Counted from the stretch's first letter, positions 22,284 to 33,819 are shown. The stretch is DNA of 64,000 bases from Acanthamoeba castellanii str. Neff (GCF_000313135.1 NW_004457592.1:233171-297170), one strand, 5' to 3'. A program made the numbers and translations. Notes: generated by a model from the sequence alone, not told the origin.

Positions 22284-24853
22284 TTAATTTAGGTGGTCTG
22301 TCCCAGAGATCTGCCTCTGCCGCTGCTGCTGGTGGTGGTAGTGGGCGCCCAACCGCTCCACGGTCTGGAGCAGCCTGTCGGCGTTGAACGGCTTGGGGCA
22401 GACATCGTCGGCGCCGGCCGCCTGGATCACCCTCTTGTGCTCGCTGTCGGCGTGGCCTGTCACCGACACCAGCGGCATGCGCGGCGACCTCGCCCTGTTC
22501 TCCTCCCGCTCGGCCTCGAGCTTGCGGATGCGCACGATCATCTCCACGCCGCACATCCGCGGCATCTCCTCGTCGATCAGCAGGACGTGGAAGTGCTCGT
22601 GCCCGCCCATCTCGTGGAACAGCTCCAGCGCCTCCTCGCTGTCGCTTGCCGTCCACACCGCGTGGCCGTGCCGCTGCAGGATCCGCGTCATGAGGCTCAG
22701 GTTGATGGCGTTGTCGTCCGCCACCAGCACGTTGTACCCCGTCTTGGCGAGCGGCCGCCGAATGCCCGCCTGGGCGCTCGGTCGGCGCTGCTGCTGCTGT
22801 GCGGCCGCGTTGCCGGCCAACGGTTCGATGAGGTCGGACCGCGTGGGGAGTGGCAGCAGCATGCGGAACGTGCTGCCCCGGCCCTGCTCGCTCTCCACCT
22901 GGACGTCGCCGGCGTGGGCCAGGACGATGTTGCGCGTGACGGCCAGCCCGAGGCCCGTGCTCGTCTCGCCGCCCGTGGGCTTCACCGAGAGCCGCTGGAA
23001 GGGCTGGAAGAGCTTGCCCATCTCCTCCCGCGGAATGCCCTGCCCGCGATCCATCACCGACACCGAGGCGCACCTGCCCTGCACACGACTGCCCTCGACA
23101 TGGCCGCCCATGTCCACCCGACCGATCACCACGTCGATGCTGCTGTGGGGATGCGAGAACTGAACCAGATCACCAGCCACGCCAAGAGACGAGAACCACC
23201 GTGATACCCGTCAGCTCGTCACCACGCGAGGATGTCGTTGAGGGGGAGGTGATGGTGGGTGATGGGCGAGGAGGGTGCAGTGCACCTTGACGGCGTTGCT
23301 CAGCAGGTTGTTGAGCACCTGCTCGATCTTCATGGGGTCGATGAAGAGGTTGATCTTGTCGCGGGCGCCCACGCGGCTCGCTTGCCACTGGTCGTAGGAG
23401 AGCAGCTCCCGAGTGCCGCCGCCGCCCGAGGCGGGTGCTGCGAGGACGAGGGCGCCCGGCTCAGGCCGCCGAGAGACGGGTGAGGGCGAGGTGCACGGGC
23501 CACCGCCACCGCCACCGCCGCCACCGGCCTCGATGGCGAGGTGGAGGGTGATGTGCTTGGGGCGGGCGTAGAGGGCGTTGGAGGCCACCACGCGGTGCAC
23601 CAGGGCCACGAGGTCAGTCATGCGGCAGTCGAGCGGCACCGGCACGTTGCCAAAGTCGGACTCGCCCATCTGGAGCAGCTCGTCCACGAGGTTGTGCATG
23701 AACTGGGCGCAGGTGAACGACGCGTTGGCCAACTCGACGTGGGGCTCGGCGAGCAGCTGCTCGTCGTCGTTGAGCATCAGCTCGGAGCACATCATGACCG
23801 TGGCGAGCGGCTGCCGGATGTCGTGGCTCACCGCGCTCAGGAAGCGGCTCTTCTCCGCGCTCAGCTTCTCCAGCTGCCGGTTCTGCTGGCACACGGAGGC
23901 GAGGCTCAGCCGCAGCTCGAGCTGCGCCGAGACCTGGCGCGAGAGCTGCTCCAGCGACCGCTTCTGCTGGGCGTCGAGGTGGCGCGGCACCATGTCGATC
24001 ACGCACAGATTGCCCAGCCGGTGGCCCGCGGGCGACACCAGGGGCGCGCCGGCGTAGAACCGGATCTTGGGCTCGTTCACCACCATCGGGTTGCACCGGA
24101 ACCGCGCGTCCTCGAGCGCGTCGGGGATCACGAGCAGCGAGTCGTCCATGATGGCGTGGACGCAGAACAGCTGCTCCCGGTCGACGATCGGTATCTCCGT
24201 CACGCCCTCCATGCCCAGCCACGCCTTAAGAAACAGCCTGCAGGCATCGACGAATACCACTACAAACATACCCATATATATTTATATATATAGAAATATG
24301 AAGATAGATCACAGTAATGTGTGCCCAATGCCCCACGCCCAAGGAAGGAATGAACGAACGAACGAACGAAATCGCCATGGCCGATGAAGGCCGCACGCGC
24401 ACACGCGCACACGAGGGGGAGTAGTAACGGGAGGAGCAAGCAAGCAAGCAAGCACACGAGAGAAGAGAACACCCAGACAGGACCGGACCTAAAGCGACGG
24501 GCACCTGGCAGATGTGCGCCGCCAGTTGGGCGATCTCGTCGTAGCAGGGCTCCCTGGGGAGGGGGGAGATAAATAGGGGAGATAGATGGGGACAGAGAGA
24601 AAAGAGCGAGGGAAGGGGAGGACGGGGAAGAGGTCAGAAAGGGCGAGGAGAGAAGGGCGACTTCCAGTGATGCGCCAAGAGACCTCTACCTATCAGATCC
24701 GTGGAAGAGGAGAAGGAACACAAACGGGGTGGTGTCCAGCACGTTGTAGTGTTGGAGCTCTTGCAGGTGCTGCTGCTTGTGCTCATCCATGACGAGCTCA
24801 AGTTGGGGGCGGTTCATGCAAGCCAGGTCCTGGGTCGTGGTGGTGGTGCCCAT
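22284..24853 (-). CDS. Hybrid sensor histidine kinase with GAF domain and receiver
   Basis: Four exons join in frame (24853-24726, 24553-24489, 24259-23286, 23159-22284), giving about 680 residues. The GAF-type sensor spans residues 30-200 (YNVLDTTPEPCYDEIAQLA, VDREQLFCVHAI, YAGAPLVSPAGHRLGNLCVI). The kinase dimerisation H box is SHDIRQPLATV with phospho-acceptor His. The ATPase domain follows with IEQVLNNLLSNAVK (N box), DRGQGIP (G1) and STGLGLAVTRN (G2). The C-terminal receiver has ADDNAINLSL, LLIDEEMPRM (acceptor Asp), VTGHA and PKPF, so all catalytic positions are present. No membrane segment is visible, so it is probably cytosolic. A glycine-rich linker interrupts the ATPase region. Such GAF kinases resemble bacterial ones, but this one has introns. 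Its signal and phosphotransfer partner are unknown. Confidence 0.93.
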
Positions 24854-24887
24854 GGCTGCAGCTCAGTGCTAACTTGTTCAACAGGAC

Positions 24888-27274
24888 GCCAAACTGCTGT
24901 GTGAACTCACCAGTTGATTGGTGTACATTTGGTGTGAACAAGATGCAGCACATCTATCCTGATGGCCATCAAGACCACCTACTCCAGCTAACCCATTGAC
25001 ATACAGGTTGGGTGCTCTGTGGAGTTCTACTATGCCTTCACCAAAGGGTGGACCAACTACACCCCTCAACAGCACTAGAAAGTGTCATAGCCTGGAATGG
25101 CTGAATCTGGGGCAGATTGTCTTGTGCTGGCAGTGATCTACAAAAAGAAGAATTTAAACAGATATCAAGAATTAGGGGTGGGAGGACACTTTGTGTACAG
25201 AAAACTGTGCAAAAGTGCCATTGTTTCAGCTTTTTGTGTGTAGATTCTGCAGAAAGAGAAATGGTTGAGTTTGAAATGTACAAATCAAGAGCTGTGTTGT
25301 TGTGCAAATCTGGGTGGTCTTGTGAAATGTGATGTCTGGGAATACTGAGGTGTTGTAGAAGTTAGACTGAAGAGGGGTGAGTAAAGAGGTTTATTTGGCT
25401 GGAAGAAAAGAACTCAGAAATAGGCTCACCAATTGAAAGACTTGCAACTGGACATGGGGGTTTGGCAAGTGGAGGTGAGACTAGGGGGAGGAATATAGGG
25501 AATAAGGAGGGGATGGTTGAGGGTGTTGAAGGTGTTGGTTGTGCTCTGGGGGGTGTTGTCATCCACTCCTTGAGCAAGGAAGTGCAGGACCCAGGTTGCA
25601 TAGTCCTTGGGTGAGTACTCCAAGTTGGAGGCCTTGTTGGCAAAGGGCAGTAGTTCATGATGATGGGAAGTAGCATGTTGTAGGTTGGGCGTCATAGACT
25701 GTGTGGATGTGGTCCTCAGTGGTGGCTGGGAAGTTAATGCTGTGAGGAGGAAGCTCTAGAAGCAGGGATGCAGAAGCACCTTGTTCTCAGCCATGAGAGC
25801 AAGACTCACAAGAATAGCTCTAATGTTGTCCTTTTTAGCAGGTGGTAGAGGAATGTGGGAGAGGTAGCAGTAAGGAGCACCAATCCAAGCTGTTGCTGGG
25901 AGGAGGGCTTGGAACCCAGATGGTGTTGAAGGACAGTTGGCATGGCAGAAGAATGATGAAGAAGCCACTGATGTGAGGAGGTGCTGGGTGGTCAGAGGTG
26001 TGGGCCAAGTGGAAGGTGAGTGTGAGCTTGTACTCAAGGTTTGGCATGATGTGTGAGCTGGTTGATGGCAGATGCAAGGTGTTGAGGGTTGCTGGTGATG
26101 AATATGCCAATGCTGTGCAAGTGGTGCAGTTGGGTTGCTGTGTTGTTATTGAGAAGGTAGTTGTTCTGGTTGATGCCAAGATCATGCATGTATGAGACCT
26201 GCATAAAGAGAAGAGAAATAATCAGTAATACTGATTTGATGTGTTGGATAGTCCGCATGCACATGAACAGGAAAGACACACAACAAGCAATATGAAAAAA
26301 CAAGTGTAATAAGATTAACAATAAAAAAGAAATACCTGATCTGACACAGATCAGTGGGATGCCCAGGAACAGGAAAGTGACAACACAAACATAAAAAAAG
26401 AAATGGAATAAAACAGACAATAAAAAATAAATGTGTGATCTGAAATGTGTCAGATTGCATGCACAAAAAAGAGAATGTTGTACTGGTTGCTTTTGAGCTT
26501 GAGGTGGTGAATCATTCATGAGACTGTGGTCTGAAGAGCACTTGCAAATCTCCACTTGTGCTGAAGAGGCCTTCTTGGCTGCCTTCTTCTTCTCATATTC
26601 AGAACAGTTGTCATATCATTGTTCAATGGGTGCCTTGAAGTGTGTACATGCTGCCAATCCAACATGTGTTGGATCACCAACATGAGGAACTTGAAGCTAA
26701 TATGCTGCCAAAATATAGGCAACAGGCTCACAACATTTCCTAGTACTAAGCACCAACAATCTCTCCTTTCTGCTTCAAAAATCCCCATCTGAACTATCTT
26801 ATCTGATGTGTGTCAGATTCAACATTAATGGGTCTGGTGCCTTGTCATCTTTTGACATGGTGGGACTGTGGCCATTCATGGACACCAAGGCACTCCCTCT
26901 CCCTCATTGGCTTGTGAGAACTCACACTGCTGGATGGCACTTTCTTCAACATCACAGGAGATCATCTTCCTGATGGGATAATCCATCTGCCAGGGGCCAT
27001 AACAGCACACTTCAACAAACCCAAGGAGACAACACCTCCTCTGGACATAAGCAAGCACATAGAAATCAAGAAGACTCCAGTTTAATACTATAAGGAGTGC
27101 CTTGGATGTGGGACCAGGCCTGTTGAACAGGTCTCAGTATGACTGGGGGAACAATAAATAAATAGTAAGTTACTTGTTGAGGTGTACCTCCCACCAAGTG
27201 TGAGGGGAGGAGAAGAGAGCAAGAATGGCTGGTACTACTCATTCCTGGAGGGTGGTTGTCTCCTGAGGTGTGCT
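24888..27274. mobile_element. CpG-depleted island, probable decayed transposon
   Basis: Reading every line, I find only two CG dinucleotides in about 2.4 kb (near 25689 and 26253), while both flanks are dense in CpG. TG and CA are abundant, as expected after deamination of methylated cytosine. Minus-strand frames hold protein-like stretches broken by stops, such as HVGLAACTHFKAPIEQ followed by TGA and then YDNCSEYEKKKAAKK near 26650-26550. The broken codon could once have been CGA. No terminal repeats were found at the edges, and no family is recognised. It lies between the histidine kinase start and the MATE stop. Confidence 0.6.
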
Positions 27275-30200
27275 GTCGTCGGCCCGCTGCTGTACAGTTG
27301 CTCGTCGGTCAGCTTCCCACCCTCGCTTTTCGTCGGCCTCATCAAGCTGTTGGGCGTGGTCGGATCGGGAGTCATCACAGTCCTCGTCGTCATCGTTGGT
27401 GCGCACCACATGGTATTGGGCGTTGGCGTTGGACGCCACGAAAGAGTCCTCGGACCTGGAGGAGGCGTGGGGCAGGGAGGAGTGCTCGATGTCGTGCATG
27501 CTGATGCCCAGCTCGTGCAGCTGCACGTCCTCTGTGTCGGCCACCCCTGCCTTTTCAAACGGTGATGACCACCACCCCGATTATGAGCCCCACCCTGCGC
27601 CACACCGACCAACCATTACCAACCGCGACCATGCATAGCTAAAGGCACGCGACCGAGATGGATGCGCAGCCTCCACGGGCGAGGTAGATAGAGATGGAGG
27701 GCGAGAGAAGGGGGGGGGGTAGCCGCGTACCAGATGCCGAAAAAGGCGAGGGGAGAGGCGAAACCCAGGACCAGGCTGATGGGGAGGCCCACACAGTAGA
27801 AGGCGAACAGATTGAGGGCCGCCCCCACCGTCTGCTTACCGGCCCCACGCAGTACTCCTCCGCACACGCCCTGCGTGCCGTCGAAGATCTACCCATCATC
27901 ATCATCATTATCATCATCATCATCACCATCATCCATGGGGTAGGCCACACGCCCCGGCAGGCCTCCAGTAGTGAGCGATGGGGAACGGAGTAAGGGGGAG
28001 GGGGCAGGCGGGGGGGGGTGAGGAGAACCGTGAGGACGGCAGCGAAGGGCAGCACACGCGCAATGAGCTCCACCACGTGAGCATCGTTGGAGTAGAGGCC
28101 TCCCCACACGTTGCGCAGCACAAATATGAGCCCCGCAGCGCATGCCTGCGCCCCTGATAGTCGAAGAGTGGTGGCGCAACGTTAGGCAATTACTAGAACA
28201 TGTTGCACCAGCGCGCGAAAGGATTGTGCGTGTGAGATGATGCGTGTGCGATGGTGCGGTGGTGCGGTGGTGCGGTGGTGCGGTGGTGCAGTGGTGCGGT
28301 GGTGCGGTGGTGCAGTGGTGCGGTGGTGCGGTGGTGCGGTGGTGCGGTGGTGCGGTGGTGCGTGTCTGTACCGATGGTGAGAAAGACACAGATAGAGGCG
28401 GCCTTCTTGGCCCTCTCGTGGTCGCCAGCGCCGAGCAAATTGCCGACTCGTGTGCTCGCCGCTGCGCATCAGGCGCCAATGAACGCGTTTGGTCAACCCA
28501 CCCAATGGGGCGAAAGGGGAGGAGCGGGAGGGGGGCCGCATACCGACGGACATGCCGAGGGGGATCATGTAGCAGATGCCGAGGGTGTTGAAGGCGACGG
28601 TGTGGGCGGCCAGCTCGATTTCGCCGATGAGTCCTACTGCGATGACCGTCACCTCGAAGCCCCACCACTCGGCGCACACCATCAGCGTGCCGGGCAGCGC
28701 CAGCTTCAGAAACTCGCCCCAGCCCTGGAGGCACTCCCTGCGTCACGCCACAAACACCGCACGGTCCGCCGCACCACAACGTGGTCATCAGCCAAGCCGG
28801 CCACAAACCAAGAATGTAAATGTAAATGTAAATGTAAATGTAAATGCAGCTAACAGAAATGACAGCGGTGGTAGGTCTACGCACCAGGACCAGCCGTGCC
28901 AAGTCTTGCGGTGGGCGCCCGCGAGGAGGATGTAGGCCAGGAGGAGGAATGGCGAGCAGGCCCACGTCAGGGCCAGGCCCAGGGGCGAGCCCATGAACCC
29001 GAGGCCCAGCAGGTACACGAACACGTACTGCGCCAGCACCTGCACGCTCCCGCCGAGGCCGGGGAGGTGAATATGCAGCAACATAGCATTGCCGGAGTGC
29101 ATGTGTGCGTGCGCGCGTGCGTGTGCGTGTGCGTGTGCGTGTGCATGTGTGTGGTGCTGTGTGTGTGTGCGTGTGTGTGTGCGTGCGTGCGTGCGCGCGT
29201 GTGAAGAGAGAGGCGGGTAGAGGCCGCGTACATTGATGAGCACGCTGCAGATGGTGATGTAGATGACGGGCTTGACAATGGCCTGGGACTGGAGCCAACG
29301 CCGCAGCACGTCGGCCATCATGTAGAACCAGAGCCCCGGCAGCAGCAGCCTGCGCCACGCCCCACATCACACGCACACACAAGAGAGGAGGCCCGGTGGT
29401 GAGAAAAACGGGCCAGGCCTGGCCAGGGCGGGCCAGGCAGGTGCGGCAGCGCACGCGCGCGAAAGTGCGGAGGAGGCGAAGGAGGGGGGGAGGCGCGGTG
29501 GAGCATTCGAGGGTAGGGGCCGGCGTACATGCAGTAGCGGCCGGCGAGGGCGGAGAGTTTGGGGGGCAGGCGGCACAGGAGGAAGATCTGCTCCGAGGAG
29601 AGCCAGATGGCGGCGAAGGGCACGCACGCGAGCGTCACGATGAGGATGGCCCGCTGCACGATCAGCCCCACCTTACGGTAGTTCCCTGCACACGCCACAC
29701 GCACGCACACGCACGCACCACCGCACGCACACGCCGCCAGTGTACCACCCCATTCAGTACCATCCCACCCATCCACGCAACACCCAGTCACCCGCGACTG
29801 CAGTGGTCAGCATTTGCAGTAGCGGGCGACGGGAGGTTGTGGTATCGCGTGCGCGTGCGCATGTGTCGTTTGTGCGGTGGTGCGTCGTGCGCGTGCATGT
29901 CGTTTGTGCGTGCGCTGTGGAGCGGTGTATGTACGAGCGCCGTAGGCCTGTGAACACAGTGTGTCGATGGCGCACAGGAGGCCGATGCCCACGCTCAGGC
30001 CCGTCACGTTGGTGAAGGTGATGGCCAACGCCGCCGCCGCGAGCTCCACCTCGCCGTCGCCCACGTGGCCCTGTGGTGTGGCCGTGCGGTAGTGTCATGA
30101 TGCGCACGCAACATTGGGCAGACAACTTACGCTCAATAATAATAAAAAATTAAATATTATATATATTATAAAAAAATACAAAAATAAGGTGCAGCAGAGG

Positions 30201-30733
30201 GCATAACATACCACGAAGAGGAGGTTGATGAAGGAGAGCATGAAGTTGATGAGGTTGGACACCACCGTGGGCCAGGCCAGGTTGGCCACCACGCCCAGCT
30301 CCGACTCGCTGGCGCGCACTTGAAAGGCCCGCCACCGCCCCTGCCACCGCTCGAGCTTGGCGGCGTCCCCACGTGCCGCCAGCCGCATGGGGACCTCGGC
30401 CCACCATTGGCCGCAGCCTCCTCCTCCTCCTCCTCCTCCAGGTGGGCCACCGAACGCCCCGTCCTCGACTTTGAAGCCGTGGTGTGTTTTTTCGAGACCA
30501 TCTGCATCTTGCAGGTCGTCGTCATCATCTTGCGGCAATTCGTGGAATTGATGAAAATCGCTCCCTCGCGTTGATGCCTCCGGAGGAAAAGGAGAGCCGT
30601 GGAAGGAGGAGGAGGAGGAGGAGGTGGTGGTCGAATCTGTCAGCATGTCTCCCAGGGGGTCGGACAGGTCCGCTCGCACTGTGCCGCTCTCAGCTGGCAA
30701 GGCAGCGCCACCGCCACCTGCTTCCATCATCAT
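27239..30733 (-). CDS. MATE-family multidrug/organic-cation transporter
   Basis: The first exon (from ATG 30733) has an acidic, serine-rich cytosolic N-terminus and then [20 protein letters not shown], joining [17 protein letters not shown] and [15 protein letters not shown], the MATE signature. Later exons give [77 protein letters not shown] and [18 protein letters not shown], in normal order. MATE proteins export organic cations by proton or sodium antiport across plasma or vacuolar membranes. After GIW the last membrane segment is unclear: [12 protein letters not shown] ends at a TGA (about 27557), while an acidic tail ([13 protein letters not shown], up to the stop at 27239) is open in another frame. 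This is either a missed intron or an indel. One intron carries the GGTGCGGT repeat. Confidence 0.85.
28245..28362. repeat. (GGTGCGGT)n octamer intronic repeat in the MATE gene
   Basis: About fourteen units of an 8-bp repeat, GGTGCGGT, with two CAG variants. On the sense (minus) strand it reads ACCGCACC. It lies in an intron between the [10 protein letters not shown] exon and the next one. Confidence 0.85.
28815..28845. repeat. (TGTAAA)n intronic hexamer repeat
   Basis: Five TGTAAA units in a MATE intron, unusually A+T-rich for this window. Confidence 0.7.
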
Positions 30734-31053
30734 AGCGAGCCCTCAAGGTCTGCCGCGCTGATGGCCGTAGTTGTGCTGGTGCTGGTTAAGAAGTGTGGAG
30801 TGCACTCACCACTACCATCACGCCGGCGGGGCAACTTGTTGAGAAGAATCTGCGAACAAAGCCCTCCCCCAGCTTGGCTTGCGAGTTTTCCTCGCTCCAG
30901 TTCAACCGTTGCCCCCACGGCTCAGGGTGGGGATCACTCCTCGAGGAGTAGCAAACCAGCTGCCACACGACACAACCAGGGGAGGGAGAGAGACCAAGGC
31001 TTCATCATCATCATCATCATCATCAGCGGGCCGCAGGTGTGTCGTGTGATGGT
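30734..31053. other. Intergenic, MATE 5' end to RFX 3' end
   Basis: 320 bp between the MATE start and the stop of the RFX-type gene, both on the minus strand. It contains a (CAT)n tract at 31002-31024 and no supported gene. It must hold the MATE promoter. Confidence 0.4.
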
Positions 31054-33173
31054 TCATTTGTGGGGTTCTCTATCCAACAAATCCAGGAGGTAGTTAATGG
31101 AGGGGGATGACGACGACGACGATTGGCCTCCTCCTGCTGCTGCTGCTGCTGCTGCCGCGAATGCCGCCGGGCTGCTGTTGTAGGCGGCAGAGGAGGTACC
31201 GGGCGGCTCGGAACTTCGGTGTGTGCGCGGCGAGGAGGAGGCCGACGGACACGGCATCGAGGGAGAGTGCGGGAGCGGGCAATGCGCGCACACCGCCATC
31301 GGCGAAGGTGACGACGACGACGATGAAGATGATGACGATGATGATGATGAAGACGAAATGGTGGAGGAGGCGGTGGAGGAGGGGTGGGGCTGATGGGCGG
31401 AGCCGTTGCGCAGAGGCGAACCCTGGCGCGGCGACGTCTGCTGCTGAAGCTGAAGGTGGTGGTTGTAGGGGTGGTGGTGGTGGTGGTTCTGCTGCTGCTG
31501 GGGAGGCGGGTCGTGACGGAAGGTGCGCGCCAGCGACAGCGGCGGAGCGGGTCCGCTGCCGGGCGGAGAGGCGTAGGGTGGTGACGAAGACAGCGGCGGG
31601 TACGCGTGGAGCAGGGAGGAGTGCCCCTGCTGGTGCTGCTGCTGGTGCTGCTGCTGCTGGTGCTGCTGGTGGTGGTAATGGGGCGGCGGAGGCGGGTACA
31701 TGCTGTGTCCGGCAGTCATCGGCATCGGCATTGGGTGGTGGTGGAGATAGTTGGCAGCGGGCGGCGGCAGCTGCCCGCTCCAGGCGCCCATGACGGGCAT
31801 CGACATGGAGAGGGAAATGGACATTCCGCCCACGCCTCCGGCCACCGGCGAAGGCCGGCGGAGGCCTCCGGGCAGATCACCGGACGACGAGGCCGCCGCC
31901 ACCGCCGCCGAGGAGGGCGACGAGGACCAGCCCATGGGCGACGAGAGGATCTCCTCATCCTCGCCGGCCTCCCTCCCCTGCTGCTGATGGTGGTGGTGAC
32001 GAAGCTGCTGCCGCTGCCGGTGGTGGTGGTGGTGGTGGGCGGGGCTGACGTCGTCCGAGTCCCGGTGATCGTCCTCTTCGTCGTCCTCTTCGTCGCTGTC
32101 GCTGCTTTGGTGTTCTGTCTTGTGCGGCGATCGTGTCCTCCTCTTCTCCATTTCGGGCGGCGAGGCCGCTCGCAGGGCCTGCTGGCGGTGGTGGTGGTGG
32201 TGCTGATGCTGATGGTGGGGGAGGGCCGGGATGGCCGGAGCCCACGCCTCGGGGCTGCGCCGCCACTGCTGGTGCTGCGGGAGAGGCAGCTCGTGCGGAT
32301 AGGCCGACGGGTGCTGCTGCGGGTGCTGCTGCTGATGCTGCTGCTGATGCTGCTGCTGCTGCTGGAAGAGGTGGTGGTGGTGGTGGAGGTAGACGGCGTC
32401 CTCCTCCGTCTTCATGGTGGTGCTCGTGGTGGTGGTGCTCGTGGCGGTGGCGGCGGCACCCCATTCGGCCAGGTGGTGCGGCGGGTAGGGGGCGGAGGCG
32501 GGCCGCGCGTGGTCGGGGAGTTCGATGAGGTTGTGGAGGCGTTCGGCCAGCCGGAGCTTCTCCTCCTTGGCCAGGTTGCGCTTCTTGAGGAGGGCGTAGC
32601 ACTGCTTCACATTCCCGCGCGGACCCTTCCGCACGTCCTTGATGCCGGGGAACGCCCGCTTCACCAGCTTGCCGAAGTACTGTCGCACGGGTGGCGGGTG
32701 GTGGGTGGTGGTGGGTGGTGGTTGAGATATGTGAGCGGAGGCAGGCAGGAGTTGGAGAGATGGCGGTGGAGATAGCGATGGAGAGAGAGAGAGCGTACGG
32801 TGGGCGACATCACGCTGCGGCAGTTGCGCTCGGCGCAGGCGTCGTTGTAGTGTTGGTACACGCCGGCCTTTTCCATGTGGCCCTGCTTCCCGAGCTTGTA
32901 GTTTTCCCGCAGCCTGTGTGCCCAGTCCGACCACAACCCCCAAAACATGTGGTCAGCACAATGCGCCGCGGGGTCCGTCTAATTCTCCGCTATCTCTTCA
33001 TTAAGGCCCTTCACCATCCAACCATCCATCCATGCAGCGGTATCTCGCTCGCCAGCGCCGGTTGTGGGCGGAGAGATAACAACACACAACACAGAGGGGG
33101 GGGGAGGTGGAGGAGGGTACCAGGCAATGACCGCCGGTGCGTCGTGGAATTGAGAGTCGGAGGCGGCGGCCAT
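31054..33173 (-). CDS. RFX-type winged-helix transcription factor
   Basis: Exon 1 (from ATG 33173) encodes MAAASDSQFHDAPAVIAW and splices into WLRENYKLGKQGHMEKAGVY, HYNDACAERNCRSVMSPT and then YFGKLVKRAFPGIKDVRKG, PRGNVKQCYALLKKR. This matches the RFX DNA-binding winged helix, whose signature includes a Trp-Leu-x-x-Asn-Tyr start, FGK and a final RGxxKxxY. The remaining roughly 500 residues are low complexity: polyQ/H blocks, polyS runs, proline-rich patches, a serine/aspartate acidic block and a conserved-looking end, INYLLDLLDREP. The RFX dimerisation domain is not seen, so it resembles the shorter RFX-like proteins of protists. Introns begin GTACCC and GTACGC. It probably acts as a nuclear regulator; targets are unknown. 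Confidence 0.85.
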
Positions 33174-33819
33174 GGTGTGTGTGTGAAAGAGAAAGGGAAG
33201 AAAGAAGGATGGAGAGAACTAACTAACTCGAGCTCGTTAGTTGGTGGTTCTCTGCTGCCGTTAGTTGGTGGTCTCGTTGTTGCGGTGCTGGCGGAGGTCC
33301 TGGTCAAAGTAGGAGCGGTCGTCGCGGAGCGGTGGTGCTGATGGTGGTGCAGCCGTGGCGGAGTAAAAAGAGAAGAAGAGAAGCGAAGCGAAGCCCCGGC
33401 CCGTAAGTACTTTCCTTGTGGTGTTGCGTCGCGGCGGTCTCTCGCCGGCGTTTGTTTTCCCGCCATGGCTACCAACGTCCAGCAACATCCAATGGCGTAC
33501 CAGCACGCCGGATAACATTTCTCCGGCCCGTCACAAACCAGTTTACCCCGCTTCGCGTGGCGTTCTCCACGAATTTCAAAGAGCGACACTCTCCTTGTGT
33601 GCCGATTGGCGGGTTTTTATCTTCCGCGGCCCATCGCCGCCGTGGCCGCGGCGCCGTTTGACCGGTAGAGCCAACAGACGGCGTGTTCCGGCCGTGGCGT
33701 TAGAACGATGCAGATCACACCGGAGTTCGTCTCGGTTGCACGTCAGTTTGGATCCTCAGAGCGGATCGACACAGGTTTCGTGGACTGAGAACGTGTCACA
33801 CGTCACGGGCCAGCGCGTG
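33174..33819. promoter_or_regulatory. RFX 5' region and ankyrin gene 3' flank
   Basis: 646 bp without a supported gene. Near 33214-33240 AACTAAC and GTTAGTT flank the palindrome CGAGCTCG, forming a potential hairpin, and GTTAGTTGGTGG is repeated nearby (33234-33272). A 16-codon plus-strand frame (33465-33515) is probably chance. The RFX promoter is expected here. Confidence 0.4.

Noticed and set aside
22293..23204. 303-codon plus-strand frame opposite the histidine kinase
   Set aside because: Antisense shadow; the minus strand has intact kinase and receiver motifs.
23541..24293. 250-codon plus-strand frame opposite the kinase GAF region
   Set aside because: Antisense shadow with no domain.
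24888..27274. CpG-poor island as bacterial contamination
   Set aside because: Bacterial DNA is not normally CpG-free; protein remnants with many stops fit decay better. Assembly error remains possible and is stated in the finding.
31606..32775. 389-codon plus-strand frame opposite the RFX gene
   Set aside because: Mirror of the CAG/CAC-rich RFX exon; valine/leucine runs are antisense of polyQ/H.
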